15,648 nt of DNA, taken from the NCBI GenBank assembly GCA_011192055.1, contig DUES01000166.1, forward strand, positions 1 through 15,648, read 5' to 3'. The stretch comes from Dehalococcoidia bacterium (GTDB taxonomy: Bacteria > Chloroflexota > Dehalococcoidia > Dehalococcoidales > Fen-1064). The notes beneath the pieces are model-generated. The model was not told the origin of the DNA. It searched no databases and saw nothing but the letters and a program-made list of their open reading frames with translations. Positions within the stretch are counted from its first letter, which is position 1; each line of letters begins with the position of its first letter. The position numbers and the translations under genes are program-made. This document shows, piece after piece, positions 1 through 8,117 of the stretch.

Positions 1-147
1 AACATTTCCACTATTCTCACCAAGATCTCCTACTTCACTTTAGTATTGTCTGAGACCATTAGAGAAGATTAAAAATCACCCACTTCATATGCTCAGCAAT
101 TTTCACTATATGCGAAATAATGTGACAATTCTGTTTAGCTTGATATC

Positions 148-244
148 TGGCGGGAGCGTATGGGAGTCGAACCCACCGAAGACGCTTCTAACGCCCCCCA
201 ACGGAGTTGAAGTCCGCAAAGCCCACCGGGACTCATCCGCTCCC
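148..244 (-). tRNA. selC: tRNA-Sec (anticodon TCA), selenocysteine tRNA
   Basis: This is the tRNA that inserts selenocysteine at recoded UGA codons. On the minus strand the gene reads from G244 to an encoded CCA at 150-148, about 97 nt, which is longer than ordinary tRNAs. The anticodon stem GCGGA/TCCGT holds loop CTTCAAC, with TCA at 210-208. The D arm has a six-pair stem (GAGTCC/GGGCTT, with G-U pairs) closed by a four-base loop, as in Sec tRNAs. A long variable arm (GGGCGTT/AGCGTCT) and a T arm with loop TTCGACT follow. Acceptor pairs 1-7 are Watson-Crick; the eighth pair expected in bacterial tRNA-Sec appears as G opposite A. It is the last gene of the formate dehydrogenase, tat and yedF run and has its own promoter. 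A UGA suppressor tRNA is the only alternative and fits the long variable arm less well. Confidence 0.95.
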
Positions 245-260
245 TCTCAGGGTTAATGCC

Positions 261-290
261 AGTATAACGCAGCCGACCCCGCGTACGCAA
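261..290 (-). promoter_or_regulatory. candidate promoter of selC
   Basis: On the minus strand a -35-like TTGCGT (290-285) is followed after 18 bases by TATACT (266-261), a 5/6 match to the sigma-70 -10 box. The predicted start falls about 10 bases upstream of the tRNA-Sec 5' end. It lies between yedF and selC, so the tRNA could be transcribed independently of the operon upstream. Seen by eye only. Confidence 0.5.
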
Positions 291-326
291 TCGGCAGCTG
301 GGTGGTCCAAAGCGGTTGGGTCCACA

Positions 327-908
327 TCAGATGGAGATGACTTTACCTGCCTTGAGCATGACGCTGGTCAGGTCATACATATTGGAAACATGCCCGACGG
401 CGAGTTTGTCAGCCAGGTTCAGTCTTGAAAGGCAGGTACCGCAGGCGAATACTTCGACGCCGAGGGCTTCGAGTTGTTTCAGTTCCCCAACGGCAACGGA
501 GTCTTCGGTTACCAGCTTCACGCCATCGTTCATGAAGATTATAGCTGACGGTTTCGAATTGAAAGCCCCGAGAGTGTTCAGGAAGCTGTGAATCAGCAGA
601 CTGCCAAGCTGGGAGTTCTCGCCACGCCCAAGCATATCGGATGCGATAAGCAGTACGGTATCGCCATTTTCTGCCGGCTCTTCTTTCGGCGGTCCGGCGG
701 ATTCCCTGGTGAGGGTCAGGTATATGCCGTCATTCTTTTCCTCGACAGTTACTTCACAGTCCTGGCTCCTGCCGAATCGGGACACGTTTTCACGGGCAAT
801 ATCGTTATCGACAATCGTAACGACGTTATCCGTTTCCTCGAGGGCCTGCCGCGTCAGAATAACAGGTTGTGGACATGGTAATGTTCTGGCATCGACTGTC
901 CTGGCCAT
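327..908 (-). CDS. yedF: YedF-type sulfurtransferase-like selenium metabolism protein
   Basis: The 193-residue protein has the two-part build of the YedF family. The N-terminal TusA/SirA-like domain (about 1-70) carries PCPQP with the family Cys at residue 12. The C-terminal DsrE-like domain (about 83-193) contains LLIASDMLGRG, a Cys pair CGTC (156-159) and the ending KAGKVISI. YedF genes typically sit with selD/selA/selB; the exact reaction is not settled, but delivery or handling of sulfur or selenium is the usual suggestion. The frame is open much further upstream (to 1154), but that part overlaps tatC. The ATG at 908 has AAGGAG just upstream and begins at the conserved domain, so I chose it. 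tatC ends 50 bases before it and selC follows it. It ends with an ordinary TGA. The selenium assignment rests on family similarity plus the neighbouring tRNA-Sec. Confidence 0.88.
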   Translation of the reverse strand: MARTVDARTLPCPQPVILTRQALEETDNVVTIVDNDIARENVSRFGRSQDCEVTVEEKNDGIYLTLTRESAGPPKEEPAENGDTVLLIASDMLGRGENSQLGSLLIHSFLNTLGAFNSKPSAIIFMNDGVKLVTEDSVAVGELKQLEALGVEVFACGTCLSRLNLADKLAVGHVSNMYDLTSVMLKAGKVISI

Positions 909-958
909 TTGACTCCTTTGAGTATGATATCCTTCGTAGTTACACGATAGTATTAATA

Positions 959-1711
959 TTACTCGGAATCTGTCTCTACCGGTACCCTGGGCCGTCTGCG
1001 CTGCACCAGTTTTGCCGTCCAGATGCTTATCTCGTACAGGACAATCAGAGTACCGGCGACAATGCTCTGGTTCACGGCGTCCGGGGTTGGTGTAATAATG
1101 GCAGCCAGCACAAAAGAGAAGATTATCATTATCCGGCGCCGGTCGGCAAGCCATTTTGAAGTTATGACACCCATCCTGGCCAGGAAACTGGTCAGCACGG
1201 GGAGTTCAAACATGATGCCGAGAGCAATAAGCAGGCGGGTAATGAAGTCGATGTAGTTGCTCATTCTTATCTGCGGTTCGGCAACATCGGTACCAAAGTT
1301 CAGCAGGAATCCGGCGGCCGGCGGTATCAGGTAATAATATCCAAAAAGCACCCCGCCGGCGAACATTACTGTTATTATGGGAAGAAGTATAAATATGGAC
1401 TTTTTCTCCCGGCGTGTCAGTGCGGGGATAACAAACATCAGGAACTGGTAAATGAGGAATGGCATCGAGATAACAAAACCGCCTGCCAGCGAAATTTTCA
1501 TAAACGTTGTGAAACCCTCGGTCATCTCAATAAATATGAGATCGATGTCCCCGGCAGGTGCTTTGAGGATTTCGAAGATATCTTCTACGAAGAAAAAGCA
1601 GGTAAAGGCGGCAATAACGACGACAATGGCGCTCCAAACGAGGCGCCGCCGTAGTTCTCGAAGGTGGGCGAGAATGGAGGTCTTATTTTCATCGCTTATT
1701 TCCTGTGTCAA
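959..1711 (-). CDS. tatC: Twin-arginine translocase subunit TatC
   Basis: TatC is the polytopic receptor of the Tat pathway; it binds the twin-arginine signal of folded cofactor-containing proteins. The 250-residue protein has the family's N-terminal HLRELRRRL motif (16-24, with the key Glu19) before the first membrane helix, about six hydrophobic segments, and the PTPDAVNQS loop before the final helices. Its length is normal for the family. The start is a TTG at 1711: a stop codon lies two codons upstream, and an AGGT-like ribosome site precedes it. It follows tatB by 56 bases and precedes yedF by 50, all on the same strand. The natural client here is the formate dehydrogenase alpha subunit upstream, whose precursor has an RRDFLK signal. 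Confidence 0.95.
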   Translation of the reverse strand: MTQEISDENKTSILAHLRELRRRLVWSAIVVVIAAFTCFFFVEDIFEILKAPAGDIDLIFIEMTEGFTTFMKISLAGGFVISMPFLIYQFLMFVIPALTRREKKSIFILLPIITVMFAGGVLFGYYYLIPPAAGFLLNFGTDVAEPQIRMSNYIDFITRLLIALGIMFELPVLTSFLARMGVITSKWLADRRRIMIIFSFVLAAIITPTPDAVNQSIVAGTLIVLYEISIWTAKLVQRRRPRVPVETDSE

Positions 1712-1767
1712 TGACTACCTGTGTCTGGTGATGATACCGTATCGCTGTTAACCGGCAGGGCTATATA

Positions 1768-1989
1768 CTAGGTTTTCTTGTCTGTCGTGGTGCTGTCGGG
1801 TTTTTCCTTGTTCTCCAGGTCTATCTCCCTGGATACTGCGGAGGTAAGGTCAAACGAGGCTTTTTTTATGGTACGCATGATCTTGCCCAGTGTCCGTGCC
1901 AACTCGACAATCCTGTTTGGACCGACGACCAGAACCGCCACTAATAATATCATCAATATTTCAGATGTGCCTACGGACATAAAGTCCAT
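1768..1989 (-). CDS. tatB: TatB-like (TatA/E family) translocase protein
   Basis: This 73-residue protein has one N-terminal membrane helix preceded by GTSE (Glu10, as in TatB), then VVGPNRIVELARTLGK, the TatB-style hinge and amphipathic helix, and a charged tail ending in Thr/Asp/Lys. TatB normally pairs with TatC to form the signal receptor. E. coli TatB is much longer (about 170 residues), so this is a short version. The frame could start at 2010, but the ATG at 1989 has GGAGAGG at good spacing. It lies between tatA and tatC. The Glu and the GPxR motif favour TatB over a second TatA, but short TatA/B proteins are hard to separate, and it could act as a bifunctional TatA. Confidence 0.82.
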   Translation of the reverse strand: MDFMSVGTSEILMILLVAVLVVGPNRIVELARTLGKIMRTIKKASFDLTSAVSREIDLENKEKPDSTTTDKKT

Positions 1990-2087
1990 GGTGTCCTCTC
2001 CAAAGGGCATGTCACCGTTGTTGCAGGGATATACCGTGAAACGTGACGTACTGGTCTGGTACTAATCTGGAAGAAGAGTTTATGTGC

Positions 2088-2309
2088 CTAGCCGGCTTTG
2101 TCAGCAACTTTCTTTCGTCTTGTTGCTTTTTTGGGTTTGTCGGGGACAATCTCTTCCTCGGTTTCTTCATCTGCACCCGTCTGTCCTCTGCGGAAAGCCC
2201 GTATTCCTTTGCCCATTGCAGTCCCTACCTGGGGCAGTTTACCTGCGCCGAAGAGGATTAAGACTATAAACACAATGAGACCGATCTCCAGTGGTCCTGG
2301 TCTAAACAT
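2088..2309 (-). CDS. tatA: Twin-arginine translocase pore protein TatA
   Basis: This 73-residue protein has the TatA pattern: a short N-terminus, GPLEIGLIVFIVLILFGAGK covering the single membrane helix and the FGAGKLP hinge, then the amphipathic helix VGTAMGKGIRAFRRG and a highly charged tail with Glu-rich and Lys/Arg-rich segments. TatA oligomers form the transport passage for folded proteins. The ATG at 2309 follows a near-perfect AGGAGG, the strongest ribosome site of the tat set, consistent with TatA being needed in excess. It is the first gene after the 230-base gap behind fdhE and has its own promoter candidate upstream. tatB follows 98 bases later. Confidence 0.93.
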   Translation of the reverse strand: MFRPGPLEIGLIVFIVLILFGAGKLPQVGTAMGKGIRAFRRGQTGADEETEEEIVPDKPKKATRRKKVADKAG

Positions 2310-2342
2310 TTGTTTTGCCTCCTATTGACAAGTTACAGTATT

Positions 2343-2372
2343 ATTATAAACGGAAAAGGTTTTCTTTGCCAG
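2343..2372 (-). promoter_or_regulatory. candidate promoter of tatABC-yedF
   Basis: In the 230-base gap between fdhE and tatA, the minus strand reads CTGGCA (2372-2367), an 18-base spacer, then a perfect TATAAT (2348-2343), about 33 bases before the tatA ATG. This would let the export genes be transcribed apart from the formate dehydrogenase genes. No convincing terminator is visible after fdhE (only a 5-bp ATGCC/GGCAT hairpin near 2514-2531), so read-through is also possible. Confidence 0.55.
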
Positions 2373-2539
2373 CCTTTTAATCATGTAAGGTAGCTGTCTC
2401 CCCCAATGTACTGCAGAACTACCGGGCTGTACGATGGGGAACACCTGCAAATGACGTTATCACAATTCAAAGGTTGCTTTCTAATAGTTGCATTTCCCGT
2501 GAAATAGCTTCAAATGCCGATGTAGAGGCATGTATAGTA

Positions 2540-3367
2540 TTAGTCGATGGGGAGATAGCCATCCTCCTGCGCCTGGACATCCATCTCGTACGTTAGCAGG
2601 CGCTCCAGCGTAAGTTCAACCCCGGACTTTGCTTTCCGGAGGTCAATTGTTTTCAGGTAGTGTTTGCACTTGTCACATACGTAGAGACGGTAGACCTCTC
2701 CCTCATCGGAGAAATAGGAGAGGTTTTTCTGGTCGTGGGAGCGGCAGTAGGGGCACTCAAGACGCTGGTAGAGCCATTCGGTATCGCAACGGGAACAAAG
2801 CAGCCAGCGGGCGCCACGCTCCGTTTCCAGGTACGCAAAGTCCGGACTGCCACCACAGACGGGACAGTAATTCTTGCGCCAGGCAGTCTGTTCAACAAGA
2901 CCGATAAGTGCCTGGGCGTGGTTGACCAGAAAAGGCTTAACAGCGGCATGTATCAGTACTTTAAGAATGTCCCCGCTGATGGCTCCAGCAGATGGGAGTT
3001 CTTCACCGGTATACCATGCCTGAACAGTATCCCTGGAGACCAGCTTTTCGGGGGATGAATCCTTGAATGTTTCAGGGGTGAGACCAAAAAGACCGGAGTA
3101 CTCGCCGAACAGGTTTATGACGTTTTGCAGTGTATCCTGGAACAACGGCCAATTCAAAGTAAATTCTTCCACCTGTAAGAGTGGTTTTTCCTGGCCTGGT
3201 CGTTCTGTGGCGGTATTACCGGTCAAGCCGGGATCGGGGGCTTTTATTTTGCCCCAGACCCCGGCCTGAATTTGCAGTAGTTTGCGGTAGAACTGCAGCA
3301 GCTCAGGCAGCTTTCCTTCTTCTTTTTCCAGTTTGTCCAGCTTCTGAATGATGCGTTCTATTCCCAC
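2540..3367 (-). CDS. fdhE: Formate dehydrogenase accessory protein FdhE
   Basis: FdhE is a cytoplasmic maturation factor for respiratory formate dehydrogenases; E. coli FdhE binds the catalytic subunit and carries rubredoxin-like metal sites. This 275-residue protein has an N-terminal helical half and a C-terminal half with four CxxC pairs: CPVC (168-171), CSRC (191-194), CPYC (205-208) and CDKC (231-234). The stretch WLLCSRCDTEW is typical of the family. The start is GTG at 3367, six bases after the cytochrome b stop; a GGTAGG-like ribosome site lies in the end of that gene, so the two are probably translationally coupled. Its place directly behind the three structural subunits supports the assignment. 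Confidence 0.93.
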   Translation of the reverse strand: MGIERIIQKLDKLEKEEGKLPELLQFYRKLLQIQAGVWGKIKAPDPGLTGNTATERPGQEKPLLQVEEFTLNWPLFQDTLQNVINLFGEYSGLFGLTPETFKDSSPEKLVSRDTVQAWYTGEELPSAGAISGDILKVLIHAAVKPFLVNHAQALIGLVEQTAWRKNYCPVCGGSPDFAYLETERGARWLLCSRCDTEWLYQRLECPYCRSHDQKNLSYFSDEGEVYRLYVCDKCKHYLKTIDLRKAKSGVELTLERLLTYEMDVQAQEDGYLPID

Positions 3368-3373
3368 AGATAC

Positions 3374-4024
3374 CTACCTTTCTTTGGCTCTCTTCTTGGT
3401 TGCTTCTTTATACCATTTGCCATGATGTGATCTGGCGTATTCAGCCGATACCGTACCCTTGGTGATTGACTTCCAGGCTTCCGTCATCAGGGGATGGATG
3501 ACGCCAAGATAGACATGGACGAACAACATGCAGCCGCTGACGATGAATGAAACGTCATGGAAGAATACCATCCATTGGAATGCCGCTGCGGGAAGCACGT
3601 CCTTGAGGAACCACATGAATATGCCTGATATTACGAACAATAGTCCGAAAACGAGCACCATCAACCACCACATCTTCTGTCCGGTATTCATGTGTCCCTG
3701 GGGAGGCATTTTGCTCTCGTCATTGTAGAAGTAGTAGCCCGGGGCCGCCTTAAGCCAGCCGATATCATCCGAGCCCCAGGTGAAAGCCTCTTTGATTGAT
3801 TTCTTTGTAGCCTCCCAGTTAAATATCGCATAAATGATGGGCAGGATGACAAAAATGACACTGGCGATGCGATGGAGGACGCGTGTCCATCCTCCCTGGG
3901 CAATGAAGCCGAGTTGAGGTACAAAAAGTACCAGCCCGGTGAGAAACAGAATTATAAACGCAGCGGTATGCACACGGTGCAATATGCGTGTTGGTTTGCG
4001 ATATCTTACAACTTCCTGTGCCAT
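3374..4024 (-). CDS. fdnI: Formate dehydrogenase-N type gamma subunit, cytochrome b556
   Basis: This 216-residue membrane protein is the quinone-reducing anchor of the complex. It has four hydrophobic segments (about 20-40, 52-68, 119-140 and 158-178). His residues sit where FdnI binds its two hemes: H16 in RILHRVHT, H51 in VLHRI, H156 in FFHD and H170 in FVHVYLG. The C-terminal HHGKWYKEA resembles the E. coli FdnI ending, and E. coli FdnI has 217 residues. The frame is open to 4081, but ATG 4024 has a textbook AAAGGAGG upstream and begins at the family's N-terminus. Its ATG lies one base past the iron-sulfur subunit stop. The presence of heme b implies a quinone-linked electron transport chain. 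Confidence 0.93.
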   Translation of the reverse strand: MAQEVVRYRKPTRILHRVHTAAFIILFLTGLVLFVPQLGFIAQGGWTRVLHRIASVIFVILPIIYAIFNWEATKKSIKEAFTWGSDDIGWLKAAPGYYFYNDESKMPPQGHMNTGQKMWWLMVLVFGLLFVISGIFMWFLKDVLPAAAFQWMVFFHDVSFIVSGCMLFVHVYLGVIHPLMTEAWKSITKGTVSAEYARSHHGKWYKEATKKRAKER

Positions 4025-4025
4025 G

Positions 4026-4871
4026 TTATTCCTCCTTTCTCGCCGTCTGTTCTTTGCGAATCTTGGCCTGGCGGGCAACAAGATAGTTCAGTCCGAGCCC
4101 GACGATGGTAGCCCCGCCAACTATCCAGCCAAGTGGCTGAATGATGTCCTGCCATACCGTAGCCATGGCCGAAACCTTGGGTTCAACTGGAAGCCCGTAA
4201 ACATCCGGGGAGTCCTCCAGTACATAGAGTACGTGAAGGCCGTTTAGCTCGTTCTCTCCGTACAGGTTTGCATTGCTTGAGCCGGCGGCTTTCAGGACCT
4301 GTACTCTCTGTTTGCCCTCTGTTACCAGCTTACTGCGGTCGTCAAAAAGCAGTGCTTTGGGCGGGCAGGCCTTTACACAGGCGGGTGCTTCATTTTCTTC
4401 AAGTCGATTCAGTGCGGGAGTAGTACACATGGTGCACTTGTCCATTGTAGCTATGCCGGTTATCACGTTGCGGTCGGTACGTGGTACATCAAAGGGGCAG
4501 AATTCCACGCAGTAACCACAACCGGTGCACAGGTCCTTATCGTATGCAACGATACCCGTTTCATCGTCATGGAATAACGCACCGGAAGGACAAACCTTGA
4601 CACAACCCGCATCCGTACAGTGCATGCAGGATACTCGTGTGAAAAACCAGGAAAGTTTATCGTTTTGCTCAACTTCGGTCAATCTCATCCTGAGCCAGGT
4701 TGACGTAGACAAGTCAGGCGGGTTCTCATAGCTGCCAGTATTTCTAGTAGCCACTCCGTTTTCAACGGTTGGTATTATTTCATCAGTTTCGTTCCAGTTC
4801 TTGCAGGCAGCTTGGCAACCGCGGCAGGCTGTACACCGTGTCGAGTCAAATAAAATTGCTATGTCAGCCAT
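4026..4871 (-). CDS. fdnH: Formate dehydrogenase-N type beta subunit, four [4Fe-4S] protein
   Basis: This 281-residue subunit carries electrons from the catalytic subunit to the cytochrome b. Sixteen Cys residues form four ferredoxin-type clusters: C13/16/19/23, C82/85/90/94, C115/118/121/125 and C146/149/165/169. The sequence pattern (CMHC..GC..VCP, CTGCGYC..FCP) follows E. coli FdnH throughout. A C-terminal membrane helix (about 246-266) should anchor it on the outer face of the membrane next to the gamma subunit. There is no signal peptide, so as in E. coli it is presumably exported together with the Tat-targeted alpha subunit. The ATG at 4871 follows GGAGGT; the gap to fdnG is 34 bases and to fdnI one base. 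Confidence 0.95.
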   Translation of the reverse strand: MADIAILFDSTRCTACRGCQAACKNWNETDEIIPTVENGVATRNTGSYENPPDLSTSTWLRMRLTEVEQNDKLSWFFTRVSCMHCTDAGCVKVCPSGALFHDDETGIVAYDKDLCTGCGYCVEFCPFDVPRTDRNVITGIATMDKCTMCTTPALNRLEENEAPACVKACPPKALLFDDRSKLVTEGKQRVQVLKAAGSSNANLYGENELNGLHVLYVLEDSPDVYGLPVEPKVSAMATVWQDIIQPLGWIVGGATIVGLGLNYLVARQAKIRKEQTARKEE

Positions 4872-4905
4872 TTATACCTCCAGGCAAATAGTAATTACCT
4901 TTTGC

Positions 4906-7900
4906 CTAAGCCTTTCGTACATTTACCAGAAATGCCTTGTATTCCGGTATCATCGTGTTGGCATCACCAACATGGGGTGTCAGGACATTGGCACTGTCAC
5001 CGGTTGAAAGACCGGTATAACCCCAGTGCCAGATGACGCCTACCTGGTGTACAATACTGCCGTTCATCTTAAACGGCTTGAAGCGTTTCGTGACCACGGC
5101 GACGACGTTAACCTCTCCTCTGGCCGACTCCACAATGACCCGGTCGCCGTTGCTGATTCCCTTGTCTGCTGCCAGTTCCTCGCTCATTTCACAGAAAGGT
5201 TCGGGCTGCATCTCGACCAGCCATGAGCAGTTGCGGGTCATCTGGCCGCCCTGCCAGTGCTCGGAGACACGGTAGGTGCTGCAGACAATGGGGAATTTAT
5301 CAATGGTGCCCTGTTCAGAGGGTCGCCATATCTTGAAGGCAGGATTGCTCTGTTGTTTTGACATGGGATTGGATACAGGAGCCTCCCACGGTTCGTAGTG
5401 CTCCGGCATCGGACCTTCCGCCATACCGGGACCAAACAGGCGGGAATGTCCTTCCGGCTTCATGATGAACGGGTAGTAGCCACCCTGGTTCATTGGTGGA
5501 GCACCGCCATCGGGTACATCTCCATCCCATTTGCGGGTAGCTTCGTTCCACTTAATAACCGGATGTTCGGAGTCCCAGGGTCTGCCGTCAAGGTCAACAG
5601 AAGCTCGATTGTAGATAATCCGCCGGTTGACCGGCCAGCACCATGCCCAGTTGGAAAAGAGGCCGATACCTGATTTATCCACCGGGTCCCGCCGTTCCGC
5701 CATATTGCCTGCTTCGGTGTAGCTGGCGCAATAGAGCCAGTTACCTGACGCAGTAGAACCATCGGCCTTCAGTCCGCCGAAGCTGGCCATCAGCTTGCCG
5801 GTAGTCAGGTCGTAACCATTGATTTCCTTGGCTACTTTATGCACGTCGGGATGACCGGACCCGTAGTCCCAGGTCAGCTTGGTAATTGCTTCGGCATTGG
5901 GGCCGCCATTGGCCTGGTAGAGATCCTTCAGCTTGCGGTAGATCATGGTCAGCATGTACAGGTCATCTTCCGCCTCACCGGGGGCATCTGCGCATGTGTA
6001 GCGCCACTGGCTCCAGCGTGAGCTGTTGGTTACGCTACCCTCTTTTTCATAGGAACTCTTGGCCGGGAGCAGGAAGACCTCGGTCTGGATGTTTGCCGGA
6101 TTGGCGCCCGGTCTCTGCCAGAAGTTGGCTGTTTCGGTCTGCCACATATCGGCGACAACCATCCAGTCCAGCTTATCCATGGCACTTCGTTCCAGGTTAG
6201 CATTCGGGCCACCGACTGCCGGGTTCTGTCCCCAGCACATCAGACCCTTGATGATGCCTTTATCCATAGCCTCAAATAATGAGATGTGTGAGTAGTTCTG
6301 TCCGGCTTGAATTTTGGGGAGGTAATGGAAACCAAAATCATTACCGGCGGTGGCATTATCACCATACCATGCCTTGAGCAGGCTGACTACATACTTGGGT
6401 GTATGCTGCCACCAGTTGAGACTCAATGGGTCGTTGCTCTTTGGTGTTGCACGTTCCAGGTATTCTGCCAGAGAACCGTCAACACTTTGCGGTACTTTCA
6501 GATAGCCAGGCAGAATGTGGAAGAGGAGGCAGTGGTCCGTGGAGCCCTGCACATTGGACTCCCCTCTCAAAGCATTAATGCCGCCGCCACTAATTCCGAT
6601 ATTGCCCAGGAGTAGCTGCAGTATGCAGTAGGAGCGGATATTCTGAGCACCATGAGTATGCTGGGTGGTTCCCATGGCATACATGATTGTGGCTGCTTTG
6701 CCCGCCTTGCCGGTAGAAGCATATGTGCTGCATATCTCCAGGAAAGTATCTTCCGGAGTACCACAGATGCTGTTTACCATTGTTGGTGTGTAGCGGGTGT
6801 ATTGTTTTATAAGGAGCTGGAAGACACAGTTCGGGTCTTTCAGAGTCTTGTCTCGCAGAGGTATGCCGTCTGCGTCTACCTGCCATTGCCAGGTATCCTT
6901 GTTATATTTACGTTTACTTCCGTCAGTTTCATTGCTGCTGCCGGCATAACCTGAGAACAACCCGTCCAGGTCATCCGGACCTTTGAAATCAGGGTTAATC
7001 AGGTAAGATGCGTTGGTGTATTCTGTAATGTAAGTCAGGTTGTAGTTGTTGGGATTGCGGTCAATATCATCAAGTACGTACTTTATCATCCCGCCAATAA
7101 AGGCGATGTCAGTACCTGACCTGATGGGCGCATAGATATGCGCCTTGGAGGACGTTCTCGTGAATCTGGGGTCAATGCTGATAAGCTTGGCATCATGACC
7201 ATGTATGGCATCCATAATGTGGCCGAAGGCTGCCGGATGATTTTCGGCAGGATTTGAGCCGATTGCCATAATGACATCGGCATTGGCAATATCGTTCCAG
7301 TGATTGGTCATTGCGCCACGCCCAAAACTCTCCGCCAAACTGGCGACAGTGGGCGAATGTCAGATGCGGGCGTGGTGTTCCAGGTAAACCACGCCAAGCG
7401 CGCGGGTCAACTTTGACAGGAGATAACATTCTTCGTTATCCAGAGCGGACCCACCGAAGTTACCAATGGCATCGGTATGGTTTACCAGATTGCCATTACT
7501 GTCTGTTGTCGTGAAGTTCTTGTCCCGGGTGTCCTTGATGTTTTGGGCAATCCTGTCGATTGCCCAGTCCCATTCCTTTTCTTCCCAATCTGTGCCACCC
7601 GGTTTTCTATACAGGACTTTTTTCAAGCGCCAAGGATTGTCTGCTGATAACTGGCGCATGGTGGCTCCTTTTGAACAGTTGCCACCCCGGTTTACCGGAT
7701 GGTCGGGGTCACCTTCGACATTCACTACCTTACCGTTCTGTGAAGCGACCAGGAAGCCGCATCCAGAACCGTCATACGGGCAGATCGTGTACCCTTCTCC
7801 GAAGTGTTTTTTTAATGGTAGTTTCTTCGGAGTTTTGGCTAAGACAACATCTGGATTAATTGCACCTAGAAGAAAGGCACCACCAACCCCGGCCCCTGAG

Positions 7901-7932
7901 GTCTTTAAGAAATCCCTACGGTTAAGTTCCAT
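4906..7932 (-). CDS. fdnG: Selenocysteine formate dehydrogenase-N type alpha subunit (FdnG/FdhA), in-frame UGA
   Basis: This is the molybdenum or tungsten bis-pyranopterin subunit that oxidises formate to CO2. It is one gene of 1008 residues read through an in-frame TGA at 7362-7360 (residue 191, Sec), which splits it into two open frames. The context HHARI-U-HSPTVASL matches the E. coli FdnG active site (RV-U-HGPTVASL), and both halves match FdnG over its whole length (1015 residues). A twin-arginine signal RRDFLK lies at 5-10, followed by a hydrophobic stretch to about 32. The first-cluster region has C51, C58 and C86, but Asp54 replaces the second Cys; the K88 of CSKG is kept. FGRGAMTNHW and SIDPRFTRT cofactor motifs follow. 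The ATG at 7932 has GAGGT upstream and puts RR at residue 5; a GTG at 7980 would add 16 residues but has a poorly placed ribosome site. Electrons pass to FdnH and FdnI outside the cytoplasmic membrane. Confidence 0.95.
7319..7362 (-). promoter_or_regulatory. bacterial SECIS element with the recoded UGA of fdnG
   Basis: Directly after the UGA (7362-7360) the mRNA can fold into a hairpin that SelB would bind. The lower stem is CGCCCA (7355-7350) with UGGGCG (7324-7319). The apical stem is CGCC(A) (7345-7341) with (U)GGCG (7337-7333), closed by a loop containing GUU. Counting the U of UGA as 1, an unpaired U falls at 17, G at 23 and U at 24. These are the same positions as the bulged U17 and loop G23/U24 known to matter for SelB binding in the E. 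coli fdhF SECIS. The match in distance as well as shape makes this strong evidence. Confidence 0.9.
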
Positions 7933-7983
7933 CAGTACCTCATATACCCCCTTTTTTTGGAATACATTATCGTTACGCACCCC

Positions 7984-8008
7984 CTGCGATCCCCTGACAA
8001 AATCGCAG
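7984..8008 (-). other. hairpin in the fdnG leader
   Basis: A perfect 7-bp inverted repeat, CTGCGAT (8008-8002 in minus reading) and ATCGCAG (7990-7984) with an 11-base loop, lies 51 bases before the chosen fdnG ATG. There is no U-tract, so it is not an intrinsic terminator. It could affect translation or mRNA stability, or be one stem of a larger leader structure; I do not recognise a known riboswitch. Confidence 0.4.
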
Positions 8009-8117
8009 CGAACGCATTACAACCTGGAATTTTGGGGAGAGAATACTACTAGTGAAGCATAAAAACACTGTAAATTAGCTAAATAACACCTCATTTATAA
8101 ATAAACTTACAAGAAAA

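Noticed and set aside
327..1154. A longer yedF starting at 1154 with 82 extra N-terminal residues.
   Set aside because: The extension overlaps the tatC end, shows no family similarity, and ATG 908 has a good ribosome site at the conserved domain start.
4906..7980. Two separate or frameshifted formate dehydrogenase genes (a truncated N-terminal piece and a C-terminal piece).
   Set aside because: Both parts are in the same frame, split only by one TGA at the exact Sec site, with a matching SECIS and a tRNA-Sec in the window.
7466..8062. 198-residue plus-strand open frame opposite the fdnG start.
   Set aside because: It is antisense to the conserved signal and iron-sulfur region of fdnG, and its protein resembles no family; a shadow of codon bias.
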